From Lachnospiraceae bacterium C6A11 (GTDB taxonomy: Bacteria > Bacillota > Clostridia > Lachnospirales > Lachnospiraceae), in NCBI GenBank assembly GCA_000702245.1, contig JNKY01000010.1:423843-487842 (forward strand): a stretch of 64,000 nucleotides of DNA. The letters run 5' to 3'. Shown here piece after piece: positions 54,919-63,529 of the stretch. Under the pieces are notes generated by a model. It saw only the letters and a list, made by a program, of their open reading frames with translations. It was not told the origin of the DNA and made no database searches. Numbering within the stretch: the stretch's first letter is position 1; the number at the start of each line of letters is the position of its first letter. The position numbers and the translations under genes were made by a program.

Positions 54919-55698
54919 ATGGCAGCACTTGAGGTAAAGGATCTTTGCAAAACATATATAGTTAATAAGAGACAGTTAAATATACTTAAGAACGTATCGT
55001 TCACAGTTGATGAAGGTGAGATGGTCGCTATCATGGGACCATCCGGATCGGGTAAATCAACACTTCTGTATTCGGTTTCAGGTATGGACAAGGCGACCGC
55101 AGGAAGCGTTAAGCTCTGCGGTACCGAGATCACTGATATGAGCGAGAAGGAGATGGCTGATTACAGACTTAAGAAGATGGGCTTTATCTTCCAGCAGATG
55201 AATATGCTGAAGAATCTCACGGTATACGATAACATCATCCTTCCGGGTTATGAGGCACATACAGGGAAGAGCAGAGCCGAGATCGATGAGAAGGCAAGAG
55301 AGCTGATGCACAAGATGGAAATAAGTGAGATCGGCGACAATGATATCACTGAGGTTTCAGGCGGACAGCTTCAGAGAGCCTGCATCTGCAGAAGCCTGAT
55401 CAACAGTCCTGAAATACTCTTCGCAGACGAGCCGACAGGTGCTCTTAACCAGAGTTCTTCTGAGGAAGTTATGAAGATGCTTGCAAAGCTGAACGGCGAA
55501 GGAATGACCATCATGCTTGTAACTCATGATATGAAAAGCGCCGCAAAATGCAGTAGAATTTTATACATAGTTGATGGTAATATAAAAGGAGAATTGCAGC
55601 TCGGAAAGCTCGCCGAAGACGGCAAGGAATTCACAGAAAATGACATCCGCGCCCGCGAGCGAAAAGTTGGAAACTGGTTGGAGTCTTTAGGTTGGTAA
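54919..55698 (+). CDS. ABC transporter ATP-binding protein
   Basis: A 259-residue ATPase of the LolD/MacB/BceA group. ATG 54919 follows GGAGG; an ATG at 54898 is less well placed. Walker A GPSGSGKST, Q-loop FIFQQMN, ABC signature VSGGQLQRACICRS, Walker B ILFADEPTGAL and His switch VTHD are all present. Partner of the FtsX-like permease. Confidence 0.96.
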   Translation: MAALEVKDLCKTYIVNKRQLNILKNVSFTVDEGEMVAIMGPSGSGKSTLLYSVSGMDKATAGSVKLCGTEITDMSEKEMADYRLKKMGFIFQQMNMLKNLTVYDNIILPGYEAHTGKSRAEIDEKARELMHKMEISEIGDNDITEVSGGQLQRACICRSLINSPEILFADEPTGALNQSSSEEVMKMLAKLNGEGMTIMLVTHDMKSAAKCSRILYIVDGNIKGELQLGKLAEDGKEFTENDIRARERKVGNWLESLGW

Positions 55699-55747
55699 AG
55701 TCATGGGATTGCACGAACGAAGTGAGTGAGGGCCCCGTGATCCGAAG

Positions 55748-55823
55748 GACTCGTCGTGTGAAACACGACCATGGTTGCGAGGCAACCATGCAACATCATG
55801 GAACATGATGTTGGAGCAGAGTC
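55748..55823 (+). other. Cluster of three abutting hairpins in the mRNA before the response regulator
   Basis: GTCGTGT-GAA-ACACGAC (55753-55769), CATGGTTGC-GAG-GCAACCATG (55770-55790) and CAACATCATG-GAA-CATGATGTTG (55791-55813) follow with no spacer, all perfect, all with G-purine-purine triloops. GACTC (55748-55752) / GAGTC (55819-55823) can close them into a cloverleaf-like junction. Located in the 142-nt gap between ATPase and regulator genes. Confidence 0.85.
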
Positions 55824-55840
55824 AAGGGATGGAGCAAAGA

Positions 55841-56503
55841 ATGATCGATGTATTGATTATCGAAGACAACGAAGAAATAGGTACTCTTCTGCAGGATTTC
55901 TTTCTTGCAGAAGGGTACGATGTATATCATGCAATGACCGGCGAGGAAGGCCTGGAGGTATTTCAGGATGAAGGCGCCAAGGTCATTGTTCTTGATATTA
56001 TGCTTCCGGGAATGGACGGCTTTGAGGTGTGCCGCACTATACGTGAGAAGGAAGATGTTCCGATCATCATAGTAAGTGCAAAGGTCACAAAGGAGGACAA
56101 GCTTAACGGGCTCATCCTCGGTGCGGACGACTATATCGAGAAACCTTACGATATCGATATTCTCATAGCTAAGGTTGCAGGTATCATGAAGAGACGTTAT
56201 TCCGACGATGAACTGAAGTGCGGAAATATAGCCCTGGACAAGATCAAGAGAGTTGTTTATGTGGATAAGGAAGAGAAGCAGCTCAATAAAACTGAGTATT
56301 CGCTACTGCTGTATCTGATGGAGAATAAGGGCAAGGTCCTCAGTAAAGAAAAAATATTCAGCCATATCTGGGGAGCTGACAGTGAGAGTGAAGCGCAGAC
56401 GCTTACAGTCCATATCAAGTGGCTCCGTGAGAAGCTGGAGAAGGACCTTAAGAATCCGGAGCATATACTTACGGTCTGGGGAGTGGGCTATCGATTTGAG
56501 TAA
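55841..56503 (+). CDS. OmpR/PhoB-family response regulator
   Basis: A 220-residue regulator from ATG 55841 (site GGAG seven nt upstream; ATG 55829 is an alternative). The receiver domain has DN at 9-10, phospho-acceptor Asp52 in VLDIMLPG, Ser/Thr in IIVSAKV and Lys in EKPYD. The winged helix (~125-220) ends HILTVWGVGYRFE. Works with the kinase encoded next to control, most likely, the ABC transporter genes upstream. Confidence 0.95.
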   Translation: MIDVLIIEDNEEIGTLLQDFFLAEGYDVYHAMTGEEGLEVFQDEGAKVIVLDIMLPGMDGFEVCRTIREKEDVPIIIVSAKVTKEDKLNGLILGADDYIEKPYDIDILIAKVAGIMKRRYSDDELKCGNIALDKIKRVVYVDKEEKQLNKTEYSLLLYLMENKGKVLSKEKIFSHIWGADSESEAQTLTVHIKWLREKLEKDLKNPEHILTVWGVGYRFE

Positions 56504-56599
56504 TTCTCTGATATTTGTTGTTGAATGTGTGAGAAGAATCATTGTGTGAGTCAATATACATATTGACCCAATATTAATTGAGTCGATATAAGGGGTATA

Positions 56600-57922
56600 A
56601 TGAGAATATTTATTAAACCAATTTTGTTTTTTATCGTTCTTTTTGCGGCTGTCAATGTTCTGATAGTTGTACTTTATAAGGATAAAAAGGACAACAGCCA
56701 CAATATTGAGTTAAACAGAGTGAAGCAGATGATAAATGAATATGAGAAAGAAAAAGGCGTGGCGGCAGAAGATCTGTCGGCACTTGTTTTGTTTTCAAAG
56801 GAGAGCAGCGGAGAAACTGAAGAGTTTGAATATGTGCTTAAGCTAAGTACTTCCGACAAGGATGATATCACCGGAATCATTAATGATAAAAACGTCGATT
56901 CAGACATAAGTGAGTGGTATTATCTGACAGATAAAAAGCTCTACAGGGTTGATTATGAAAGAGCCAAGGATTCTTCACTGATGAAGGATAGGAGCAGGAC
57001 TTTTATTATTATCAACGGAATCCTGTTACTCGCGATGATCATCTGTATTTCCATGATCATTTACTATCAGAGGAAAATCATTACACCGTTCACTAAGCTT
57101 GCATCGCTTCCGGAAGAGATAGCTAAGGGTAATCTCACGAAGGAAATACCTGAGTCTGAGGAGAAATATTTCGGCAAGTTCACCTGGGGCATGAATATGC
57201 TTCGTGAACAGCTTGAGGATACGAAGACCAAGAACCTTCAGCTTGAAAGAGATAAGAAGGTGCTTCTGATGTCACTTTCACATGATATCAAGACTCCGCT
57301 CAGTACGATCTCGCTTTATTCGAAGGCTATCAGCAAAGGACTTTATAAGGGTGATAAGGTGAAGACCTCGGCTGACAGCATCCAGGAAAAGGTATTTGAG
57401 ATTGAGGATTACATGAAGAGGATCGTGAATGCCTCGAATGAAGATATAATTGAGTTCAGTGTCGACAATCGTGAGGCCTATATCAAGGATATAGTGGACA
57501 GTATCGATAATTATTACCGCGATAAGATGAAGCTCCGCAGCGTTGATTTCACGATCGGAAGCTATAATAATAAGCTGATCAAGGTTGATCCGGACAGGCT
57601 GGTGGAGGTCATTCAGAATATCATCGAGAACGCGCTGAAATACGGTGACGGCCGACGGATCAGTATGGATATTAATGAAGAGGATGGAAAAAGGATAGTT
57701 TTCAGTATCAAGAATACCGGCTGCACCCTCGAAAAACGCGAGCTTGCAAATATATTTGAAAGCTTCTACAGAGGCACAAATACCGGCAAGCAGGAGGGTA
57801 GCGGACTCGGACTTTATATCTGCCGCCGTCTGATGCATCTGATGGACGGAGAGATATATGCAGACATTATTTCCGAGGACGGAGAAGATATAATGAACGT
57901 TATGCTGGAGCTGAATATGTAG
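56600..57922 (+). CDS. Sensor histidine kinase
   Basis: A 440-residue kinase with two helices (~6-24 and ~131-155) flanking a ~105-residue external domain, a HAMP region (~155-210), the H-box LMSLSHDIKTPLS with His228, N-box IQNIIENALKYGDG, and G-boxes ending GSGLGLYICRR. It starts weakly (AGGGGTATA before ATG 56600) 96 nt after the regulator. The extreme C terminus is the first unit of a 36-bp repeat continuing past the stop codon. Confidence 0.94.
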   Translation: MRIFIKPILFFIVLFAAVNVLIVVLYKDKKDNSHNIELNRVKQMINEYEKEKGVAAEDLSALVLFSKESSGETEEFEYVLKLSTSDKDDITGIINDKNVDSDISEWYYLTDKKLYRVDYERAKDSSLMKDRSRTFIIINGILLLAMIICISMIIYYQRKIITPFTKLASLPEEIAKGNLTKEIPESEEKYFGKFTWGMNMLREQLEDTKTKNLQLERDKKVLLMSLSHDIKTPLSTISLYSKAISKGLYKGDKVKTSADSIQEKVFEIEDYMKRIVNASNEDIIEFSVDNREAYIKDIVDSIDNYYRDKMKLRSVDFTIGSYNNKLIKVDPDRLVEVIQNIIENALKYGDGRRISMDINEEDGKRIVFSIKNTGCTLEKRELANIFESFYRGTNTGKQEGSGLGLYICRRLMHLMDGEIYADIISEDGEDIMNVMLELNM

Positions 57923-58030
57923 GACATAGTGAATGTTCTGCTGGAGCTGAATGTGCAGAATATAGTGAATGTCCTGCTTGAGCAGAATGTGTAGAGCATT
58001 AAGAAAAATCTGCCGGAGCAGAGTGTATAG
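57887..58030 (+). repeat. Four 36-bp tandem repeats spanning the kinase stop codon
   Basis: Units at 57887, 57923, 57959 and 57995, each 36 nt and decaying in identity with distance. Unit 1 encodes the last 11 residues plus TAG of the kinase; units 2-4 are post-stop copies (units 3 and 4 also end TAG). No spacers between them. Confidence 0.88.
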
Positions 58031-58084
58031 AACTGACATGTCGTATATCAACTATATGATAAGCTAATCTGCTCTTAAAGCATA

Positions 58085-58114
58085 TTGACAGGAAAAAATA
58101 TGTTGTGTTATAAA
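58085..58114 (+). promoter_or_regulatory. Promoter upstream of the FUSC-HAD gene
   Basis: TTGACA (58085-58090), 18-bp spacer, TATAAA (58109-58114). A terminator begins only ~17 nt after it, so full transcription requires read-through or antitermination. Confidence 0.75.
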
Positions 58115-58130
58115 GATGATATTATTAGGC

Positions 58131-58162
58131 AAGGGCGCTGAAGTTATTCGGCGCCTTTTTTG
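58131..58162 (+). terminator. Terminator just downstream of the 58085 promoter
   Basis: Stem AAGGGCGCTGA / TCGGCGCCTT with one bulge, followed by TTTTTTG. It may end kinase transcripts and also cut short the transcript starting at ~58121. Confidence 0.88.
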
Positions 58163-58300
58163 TTATTTTACAGAGAATTTTGTTATTTTACAGAGAATTT
58201 TGTTGTTTTACAGGGAACTATGTTTTTTCGAGAAACTATGTTTTTTCGAGGAACTATGTTTTACAAAGAACTATGTTAATAAAGGGAGCTTTGTTAGAAA
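58163..58300 (+). repeat. Degenerate 18-20-bp tandem repeats in the FUSC-HAD leader
   Basis: About seven units of the form TATGTTTTTTCGAGGAAC or TTTTGTTATTTTACAGAGAA, the first two nearly identical. Each unit repeats a purine-rich GAGGAA next to an ATG-like triplet, resembling duplicated translation-start signals. A 68-codon reading frame covers them but looks like an artefact of the repeats. Confidence 0.75.
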
Positions 58301-58311
58301 GGGCATGAACA

Positions 58312-59589
58312 TTGAAGAATAAGATCAAGATCCAGCCCATAGGTGGCAGAATAATTAAATCATCAGTGGCAGTAGCTGTCTGTATAATAATATTCTATTT
58401 CCGCACGCTGCTTCCAATCGGGAATGGTATACCGTTTTATGGTGCACTTGCTGCCCTGTGGTGTGTGCAGCCGTATTCGGAAGCATCAAAAAACAATGCG
58501 GGGCAAAGGACGTTTGGAACATTTACGGGAGCGGTTTTCGGATTAGGATTTATCATATTCCTAAGAGCGGTCAATCTAAGAATGCAGATTCCTGTTTATC
58601 TTCTGGCGTCATTACTGATCATTCCTGTGATTTACGTGACGATAATCCTGAATAAAAGAAATGCAGCGTTCTTTTCATGTGTTGTATTTTTAAGTATAGC
58701 TCTTACACATTCGTTTGATGACGATCCGTATCTGTTTGTATTTAACCGTGTTCTGGATACGCTGATAGGTATAGGTGTAGGGCTAAGTGTTAACAGTTTT
58801 CGTCTGCCGCATAAATATGACAAGGAAACACTTTATGTCAGTGGAATTGATTCTGTGCTAATCCCTGATGATCATTCGTCCATAAAGAATACTCTGGTCG
58901 AGCTTAACCGGCTGATAGAGAGTGGAGTCAGGTTCACGATTTCAACGATTCATTCGCCGGCTGAGGTGATTTTAAGGATGAATGGAGTAAGGTTTAATTA
59001 TCCAATCATTGTAATGGATGGAGCAGCCATGTATGATATTGATAAAAAAGAATACATCGAGACTGAATATCTCCAACCTGAGCTGTCTGAAGCAGCCGAA
59101 AGAATAATTGCTGAAAATGATATGCACTGCTTTGTAAACGTCATGTATGATACAACGCTTCTGATCTTCTACAGCGATATTAGTGAAGGATCAGAAAGTA
59201 TGTTCTTTAAAAAATACAGGCATTCTGCTTACAGAAATTATATAAAGGATTCTTTCCGCCACCATGATGAATGCGAGAAGGTTTTATATTTGATGGTTCT
59301 TGATACTGAGGACAGAATTATGGATCTATTTGAGAAGCTGAATAACGAGCTTTATGGTAGGATACGTATTACTGTTACTGATTCCGAATACAGTGGATAT
59401 AAATTCCTGAAAGTTTTTTCTTTATCAGCATCCAAGCATGAAATGATAAAAAAGCTGAAAAAGCATACAGGTATTGAGCATGTACTTACCTTCGGAAGCA
59501 TCGAAGGGGAATACGATATATATATTGATGATGGCGGAGGAAACTCGACAATCAAAAAGATCAAGAAGCTGTATCAACGAGGTCTATAA
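58312..59589 (+). CDS. FUSC/ArAE-like membrane domain fused to HAD-like domain
   Basis: A 425-residue protein starting with TTG at 58312, eight nt after GAAAGGG; a five-codon ATG frame (58305) overlaps it. Residues ~10-160 form about six helices like the aromatic acid exporter (DUF939/FUSC) N-terminal domain. Residues ~175-425 resemble a Cof-type HAD hydrolase: the strand GIDSVLI stands where the family has DLDGTLL, so the nucleophilic Asp is replaced by Gly; TISTIHSPAEV and PIIVMDGAAMYD match the TGR and NGA regions. Phosphatase activity is therefore doubtful; ligand binding is possible. Confidence 0.75.
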   Translation: MKNKIKIQPIGGRIIKSSVAVAVCIIIFYFRTLLPIGNGIPFYGALAALWCVQPYSEASKNNAGQRTFGTFTGAVFGLGFIIFLRAVNLRMQIPVYLLASLLIIPVIYVTIILNKRNAAFFSCVVFLSIALTHSFDDDPYLFVFNRVLDTLIGIGVGLSVNSFRLPHKYDKETLYVSGIDSVLIPDDHSSIKNTLVELNRLIESGVRFTISTIHSPAEVILRMNGVRFNYPIIVMDGAAMYDIDKKEYIETEYLQPELSEAAERIIAENDMHCFVNVMYDTTLLIFYSDISEGSESMFFKKYRHSAYRNYIKDSFRHHDECEKVLYLMVLDTEDRIMDLFEKLNNELYGRIRITVTDSEYSGYKFLKVFSLSASKHEMIKKLKKHTGIEHVLTFGSIEGEYDIYIDDGGGNSTIKKIKKLYQRGL

Positions 59590-59599
59590 CAATTTTGTG

Positions 59600-59629
59600 T
59601 TGACAGGCTTACACTTTAAATGCTATAAA
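59600..59629 (+). promoter_or_regulatory. Promoter of the ATP-grasp operon
   Basis: TTGACA (59600-59605), 18-bp spacer, TATAAA (59624-59629). Predicted start ~59636. Confidence 0.82.
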
Positions 59630-59658
59630 ATAAACAACTGAACAAACTAAATGAAAGC

Positions 59659-59700
59659 AATGGCGCTTTTCCGTTGATCGGAGAAGCGCCATTTTCGATT
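59659..59700 (+). terminator. Terminator in the ATP-grasp operon leader
   Basis: 15-bp stem AATGGCGCTTTTCCG / CGGAGAAGCGCCATT (one G-T pair), then TTCGATTT. It lies inside the leader, ~25 nt after the predicted transcription start. Confidence 0.85.
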
Positions 59701-59748
59701 TAAAACCGTTACAGTCAATCATGTGAATAAAGGAAAGGAGGGTGACAT

Positions 59749-61068
59749 ATGAATTACGAAAATCTGATGACACATTCTGAAGAAATTAATGAACTGCTTG
59801 CCAGATATGGCGTGAAATTCGGTATTTACAAGAATAATGAGTTTAAAGAACAGCTTTTCCCATTTGATATGATCCCGAGAGTAATTGGTGGAGAAGAGTT
59901 TGATACGCTCGAAAAGGGACTGAAGCAGAGAGTAATGGCTCTGAACCTTTTCATAAAGGATATATATGAGGACAAGAAGATAATAAAGGATGGAGTGATT
60001 CCGGAAGAGTTTGTTTATGCCGGCAGCGGATTTCTTGTGGAATGTGACGGTGTAACACCTCCGAAGGGAATATACTCGCATATTTCAGGTATAGATCTTG
60101 TTCAGGGCAAAAACGGTGAATGGTATGTTCTGGAGGATAATCTCCGTATACCTTCCGGAGCCTCATATCCGATGATCGCGAGGGAGCTTTGCAGAAAGTG
60201 TAATCCGAAGATTTATGCAGAAACGCAGATAGAGGATAACAGAAATTATGCAAAACTGCTCCGCAGGACTATGGACTATGTAAATACAGGCGGTCACACT
60301 GTTATCCTCAGCCCGGGAAGATATAATGCAGCGTATTTTGAACATTCCTATCTGGCGGAGAAAACAGGCGCACATCTTGCTACAGGTACTGAGCTGATTG
60401 TAGAGAATGATCACCTCTACTTCCAGGATTATTCCGGCAATAAGGAAAGAGTCGGCGCTGTTTACAGAAGGATATCAGATGAATATCTGGATCCGATGAC
60501 CTTCAATAAGGAGTCGGTGATCGGTATCCCTCACATCTATGATATTTACAGGAAAGGCAATGTTGCACTCATCAATGCTCCGGGTAACGGAGTGGCGGAT
60601 GATAAGGGAATATATTATTTCGTTCCAAAGATGGTTAAATACTATCTGGGTGAGGACGCTATCCTTCAGAATGCTCCTACATATCTGCCGTTCTATGAAG
60701 AGGATATGAAATACGTTCTGGAGAATTTTGATAATCTTGTGCTTAAGGATGTTGCAGAAGCCGGCGGTTATGGTGTTGTATTCGGAAGCAAGCTGACTAG
60801 GGAAGAAAAGGAAAAGTTCATCGCAATGCTTAAGAATGAACCACGTCGCTTCATAGCACAGGAAGTAATTGATTTTATGGATATAGACATCTGGGATGAA
60901 GGGAAGATAGTTCCGAGAAAAGCAGACCTTAGAGCGTTCGTTCTTATGGCGGATGAGCCGCTCGTCTGGAAAAGCGGACTGACAAGATTCTCTAGAAATC
61001 CGGATTCGTTTATTGTTAATTCTTCGCAGGGAGGAGGTTTCAAGGATACATGGGTATTATCTCGGTAG
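59749..61068 (+). CDS. Circularly permuted ATP-grasp protein (COG2308 type)
   Basis: A 439-residue circularly permuted type 2 ATP-grasp enzyme. Family marks include FPFDMIPRVI, LKQRVMALNLFIKDIYED, GIDLVQGKNGEWYVLEDNL (split here; VLEDNLRIPSG is the key part), VLKDVAEAGGYGVVFG and the Arg-rich DLRAFV near the end. Such enzymes form amide bonds, probably on peptides, and typically sit beside alpha-E and transglutaminase genes exactly as here. Perfect AAAGGAGGGTG site. It overlaps the alpha-E gene by 19 nt. Confidence 0.92.
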   Translation: MNYENLMTHSEEINELLARYGVKFGIYKNNEFKEQLFPFDMIPRVIGGEEFDTLEKGLKQRVMALNLFIKDIYEDKKIIKDGVIPEEFVYAGSGFLVECDGVTPPKGIYSHISGIDLVQGKNGEWYVLEDNLRIPSGASYPMIARELCRKCNPKIYAETQIEDNRNYAKLLRRTMDYVNTGGHTVILSPGRYNAAYFEHSYLAEKTGAHLATGTELIVENDHLYFQDYSGNKERVGAVYRRISDEYLDPMTFNKESVIGIPHIYDIYRKGNVALINAPGNGVADDKGIYYFVPKMVKYYLGEDAILQNAPTYLPFYEEDMKYVLENFDNLVLKDVAEAGGYGVVFGSKLTREEKEKFIAMLKNEPRRFIAQEVIDFMDIDIWDEGKIVPRKADLRAFVLMADEPLVWKSGLTRFSRNPDSFIVNSSQGGGFKDTWVLSR

Positions 61069-61715
61069 AACACACAGACAGGCTGTACTGGCTTGGAAGA
61101 TACAGTGAAAGAGTATATACAACTCTGAAAATATTTGAAAAATACTTTGATTCATTGATCGAGCTTCGAGAGGATGAATATATAAGTCTATGCGAGAGTC
61201 AGGATATTCCGAATATATATACGTCAATCGAAGACTTCTCAAACAGATACTGCTTTGATGGAAGTGATCCGAATTCAATCTATTCAAACCTTATAAGAGC
61301 ATATGACAATGCAATAGTTCTTCGTGAGGAGATAGGAAGTGAAACACTGTCATATATTCAGCTTGCGGTATATGCGATGAATAAGGCGGCTGTTTCGGAT
61401 GCACCTCTCATACAGCTGCAGAAGGTTTCAGATAATATCGTAGCCTTCTGGGGGATTGCGGACGACTCTATTGATAATGAAAATGTCCGAGACCTTATCA
61501 AGCTGGGGAAGAGAGTCGAAAGAATTGATATTTATTCAAGGTTTAAGATGGATGGCAGTGAACTCAGGAGAGAAATAAAAAGACTTAATACCAGGATCAA
61601 AACCGTGAATATCAGATACAGTCATAAGAGACTTATGCATTTAAATTATCTTGTCGAAGAGGAAGAACCGGACTATGCAGAAATAGTTAAGGAAGTGGAG
61701 GCGCTTATACAGTGA
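61050..61715 (+). CDS. Alpha-E domain protein (COG2307 type)
   Basis: A 221-residue all-helical alpha-E protein opening GIISVEHTDRLYWLGRYSERV, of which DRLYWLGRYSER is the family signature. It is shorter than the common ~310-residue form, with truncation mainly in the C-terminal half, yet GKRVERIDIYSRF shows the core is present. Alpha-E proteins accompany permuted ATP-grasp enzymes; their biochemical role is unknown. Site GGGAGGAGG lies inside the upstream gene. Overlaps the next gene by 4 nt. Confidence 0.9.
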   Translation: MGIISVEHTDRLYWLGRYSERVYTTLKIFEKYFDSLIELREDEYISLCESQDIPNIYTSIEDFSNRYCFDGSDPNSIYSNLIRAYDNAIVLREEIGSETLSYIQLAVYAMNKAAVSDAPLIQLQKVSDNIVAFWGIADDSIDNENVRDLIKLGKRVERIDIYSRFKMDGSELRREIKRLNTRIKTVNIRYSHKRLMHLNYLVEEEEPDYAEIVKEVEALIQ

Positions 61716-62554
61716 GAAGGCTGCGTTTCAGGTATTATATGAAACTTTCTTTCTCAGACTCTGTTTCAAATCATAGATTTTCGCTTAAATGTATCCCTAA
61801 GTCTGATATGAGGCAGCACATCACTATCACACGAAGGGAGATATATCCAAACAGCTTTATCAGTGAAGATAATGATTCATTTGGAAACCTGATAATATAT
61901 GGCTTTGAAGAAAGAAATCATATGTATTTTTTCTTTGATGTCGAAGGTGAAGCGGAGTTCGCGGAAGAAGGAACAGGCTTATATTTTCATGATCAACAGG
62001 ATGGCAGATATTCTCTTTTTAAATATCAGACGGATGTGACCCGTCCGGGTGATTCTATTTGTAAATACTATGAGGAATTATCCAAAAACTTTGAAGAGGA
62101 AGCTAAAAGGTTGTCAGAAGATTATGGAAGCAGAATAACGAGTGATCAGGTGGAGTTTGCACTTTATACGATGCAATGGCTTGGTGCAGATTACAAATAT
62201 GCTTCAGGAGTTACGGACATTCAGACCAAGGCGGAGGATGCTATGAAGCTTCGGAGCGGTGTATGTCAGGACTATGCTCACATCATGCTTTCACTTTGCA
62301 GGATGAGGCGGATTCCATGCAGATATGTGACAGGAATGATGCTTGGCGAGGGAAAGTCACATGCCTGGGTGGAGGTATATTCCGGCGATGGATGGATAGG
62401 AATGGACCCTACGAATTCTCAGCTGGTCGATGATAGTTATATAAAGATCGCACACGGAAGGGATTACAGTGATTGTCTGGTGAATCAGGGCATATTTACA
62501 GGAAATGTTATTCAGCAGCAGGAAATAAATGTTAACGTTGAGGAGATAGGATAA
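61712..62554 (+). CDS. Transglutaminase-like cysteine protease family protein
   Basis: A 280-residue protein starting GTG at 61712 (GTGA overlap with the alpha-E stop; ATG 61739 is an alternative). An N-terminal beta domain (~1-130) precedes the transglutaminase fold with catalytic Cys in RSGVCQDYAHIML, His in GKSHAWVEVY and Asp in MDPTNSQ. Members of this group probably cleave or transfer peptides made by the neighbouring ATP-grasp system. No signal peptide, so cytoplasmic. Confidence 0.93.
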   Translation: MRRLRFRYYMKLSFSDSVSNHRFSLKCIPKSDMRQHITITRREIYPNSFISEDNDSFGNLIIYGFEERNHMYFFFDVEGEAEFAEEGTGLYFHDQQDGRYSLFKYQTDVTRPGDSICKYYEELSKNFEEEAKRLSEDYGSRITSDQVEFALYTMQWLGADYKYASGVTDIQTKAEDAMKLRSGVCQDYAHIMLSLCRMRRIPCRYVTGMMLGEGKSHAWVEVYSGDGWIGMDPTNSQLVDDSYIKIAHGRDYSDCLVNQGIFTGNVIQQQEINVNVEEIG

Positions 62555-63529
62555 GTGGAGAATGAGATCATTAAGGTCGCGGCAGCGACGCTTCCGGTTA
62601 ATGAGGAACTGATAATACAGAAGCATAGAATGATCGGAGCGGTTCACTCAGGGGAAAGAGTTAAAAGAATATGCATCGTGACCGGAATACACGGAGATGA
62701 GCTTGAGGGACAGTATGTTGCGTACGAGCTGGCAAGACGGGTAGAAGAAAAAACGGAGGCTCTGAAGGGAGTTGTTGATATTTATCCGGCTATGAATCCC
62801 TTCGGAATAGATTCGGTCACAAGAGGTATCCCGGCCTTTGATCTGGATATGAACCGTATCTTTCCCGGAAACAGGCAGGGTGATATGAATGAATACCTTG
62901 CTTCGGAGATAGTTGAGGACATGAAAGGTGCGGCACTATGCCTTGACATTCATGCAAGTAATATTTTTCTTACTGAGGTTCCGCAGATCAGGATCAATGA
63001 GCTTCATAAAGATGATCTGGTGCCGATAGCGGAGAAAGCTAATGTTGATTTAATCTGGGTTCACGGAGCAAGTACTGTGCTGGAATCCACATTTGCCTAT
63101 AGCATGAACAGTGTGGGTGTACCGACTCTGGTTGTTGAGATGGGAGTCGGAATGCGTATCACAAAGGCTTACGGAGACCAGATGGTAGACGGTATATTAA
63201 ACCTGATGCATGAGCTGGGCATCTGGACAGCTTCGGTTCCTGAAGTAAGAAAGCCGGTCATTTCGTATGATATTAACGGTATGGATGTTTATTATCTGAA
63301 TGCGCCTGTTTCAGGAGTATTTATAAAAGATATTGATCACGGTACTCTTGTCAGCGAGGGAGACCATATCGGAAGAATAGTGAATCCGCTCACGGGAAAA
63401 CTGCTTTCAAATATAGTGGCTCCGGCAGCGGGCTGGCTGTTCACAATCAGGGAATATCCTATGGTTGAGGAAGGCTCCCTTATGGGACGTATTCTGAAAA
63501 GGGAGGTGTATGATAAATGCATGAAATAG
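62555..63529 (+). CDS. Succinylglutamate desuccinylase/aspartoacylase-like M14 hydrolase
   Basis: A 324-residue zinc hydrolase starting GTG directly after the previous stop. Metal ligands are His and Glu in TGIHGDELEG (~46-49) and His in CLDIHAS (~132); the catalytic Glu is in LVVEMGVG (~195). DLDMNRIFPG is also typical. The C-terminal part (PVSGVFIKDIDHG) is the beta domain of the family. In this operon it probably trims or deacylates the product of the ATP-grasp enzyme. Confidence 0.9.
   Translation: MENEIIKVAAATLPVNEELIIQKHRMIGAVHSGERVKRICIVTGIHGDELEGQYVAYELARRVEEKTEALKGVVDIYPAMNPFGIDSVTRGIPAFDLDMNRIFPGNRQGDMNEYLASEIVEDMKGAALCLDIHASNIFLTEVPQIRINELHKDDLVPIAEKANVDLIWVHGASTVLESTFAYSMNSVGVPTLVVEMGVGMRITKAYGDQMVDGILNLMHELGIWTASVPEVRKPVISYDINGMDVYYLNAPVSGVFIKDIDHGTLVSEGDHIGRIVNPLTGKLLSNIVAPAAGWLFTIREYPMVEEGSLMGRILKREVYDKCMK

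Noticed and set aside
57887..58030. 36-bp repeats considered as a CRISPR array
   Set aside because: Units abut without spacers, decay in identity, overlap a coding end, and no cas genes are present.
58116..58322. 68-codon frame across the leader repeats
   Set aside because: It begins before the terminator, consists mostly of repeat-derived Phe/Leu/Glu residues and overlaps the start of the next gene without a ribosome binding site of its own.
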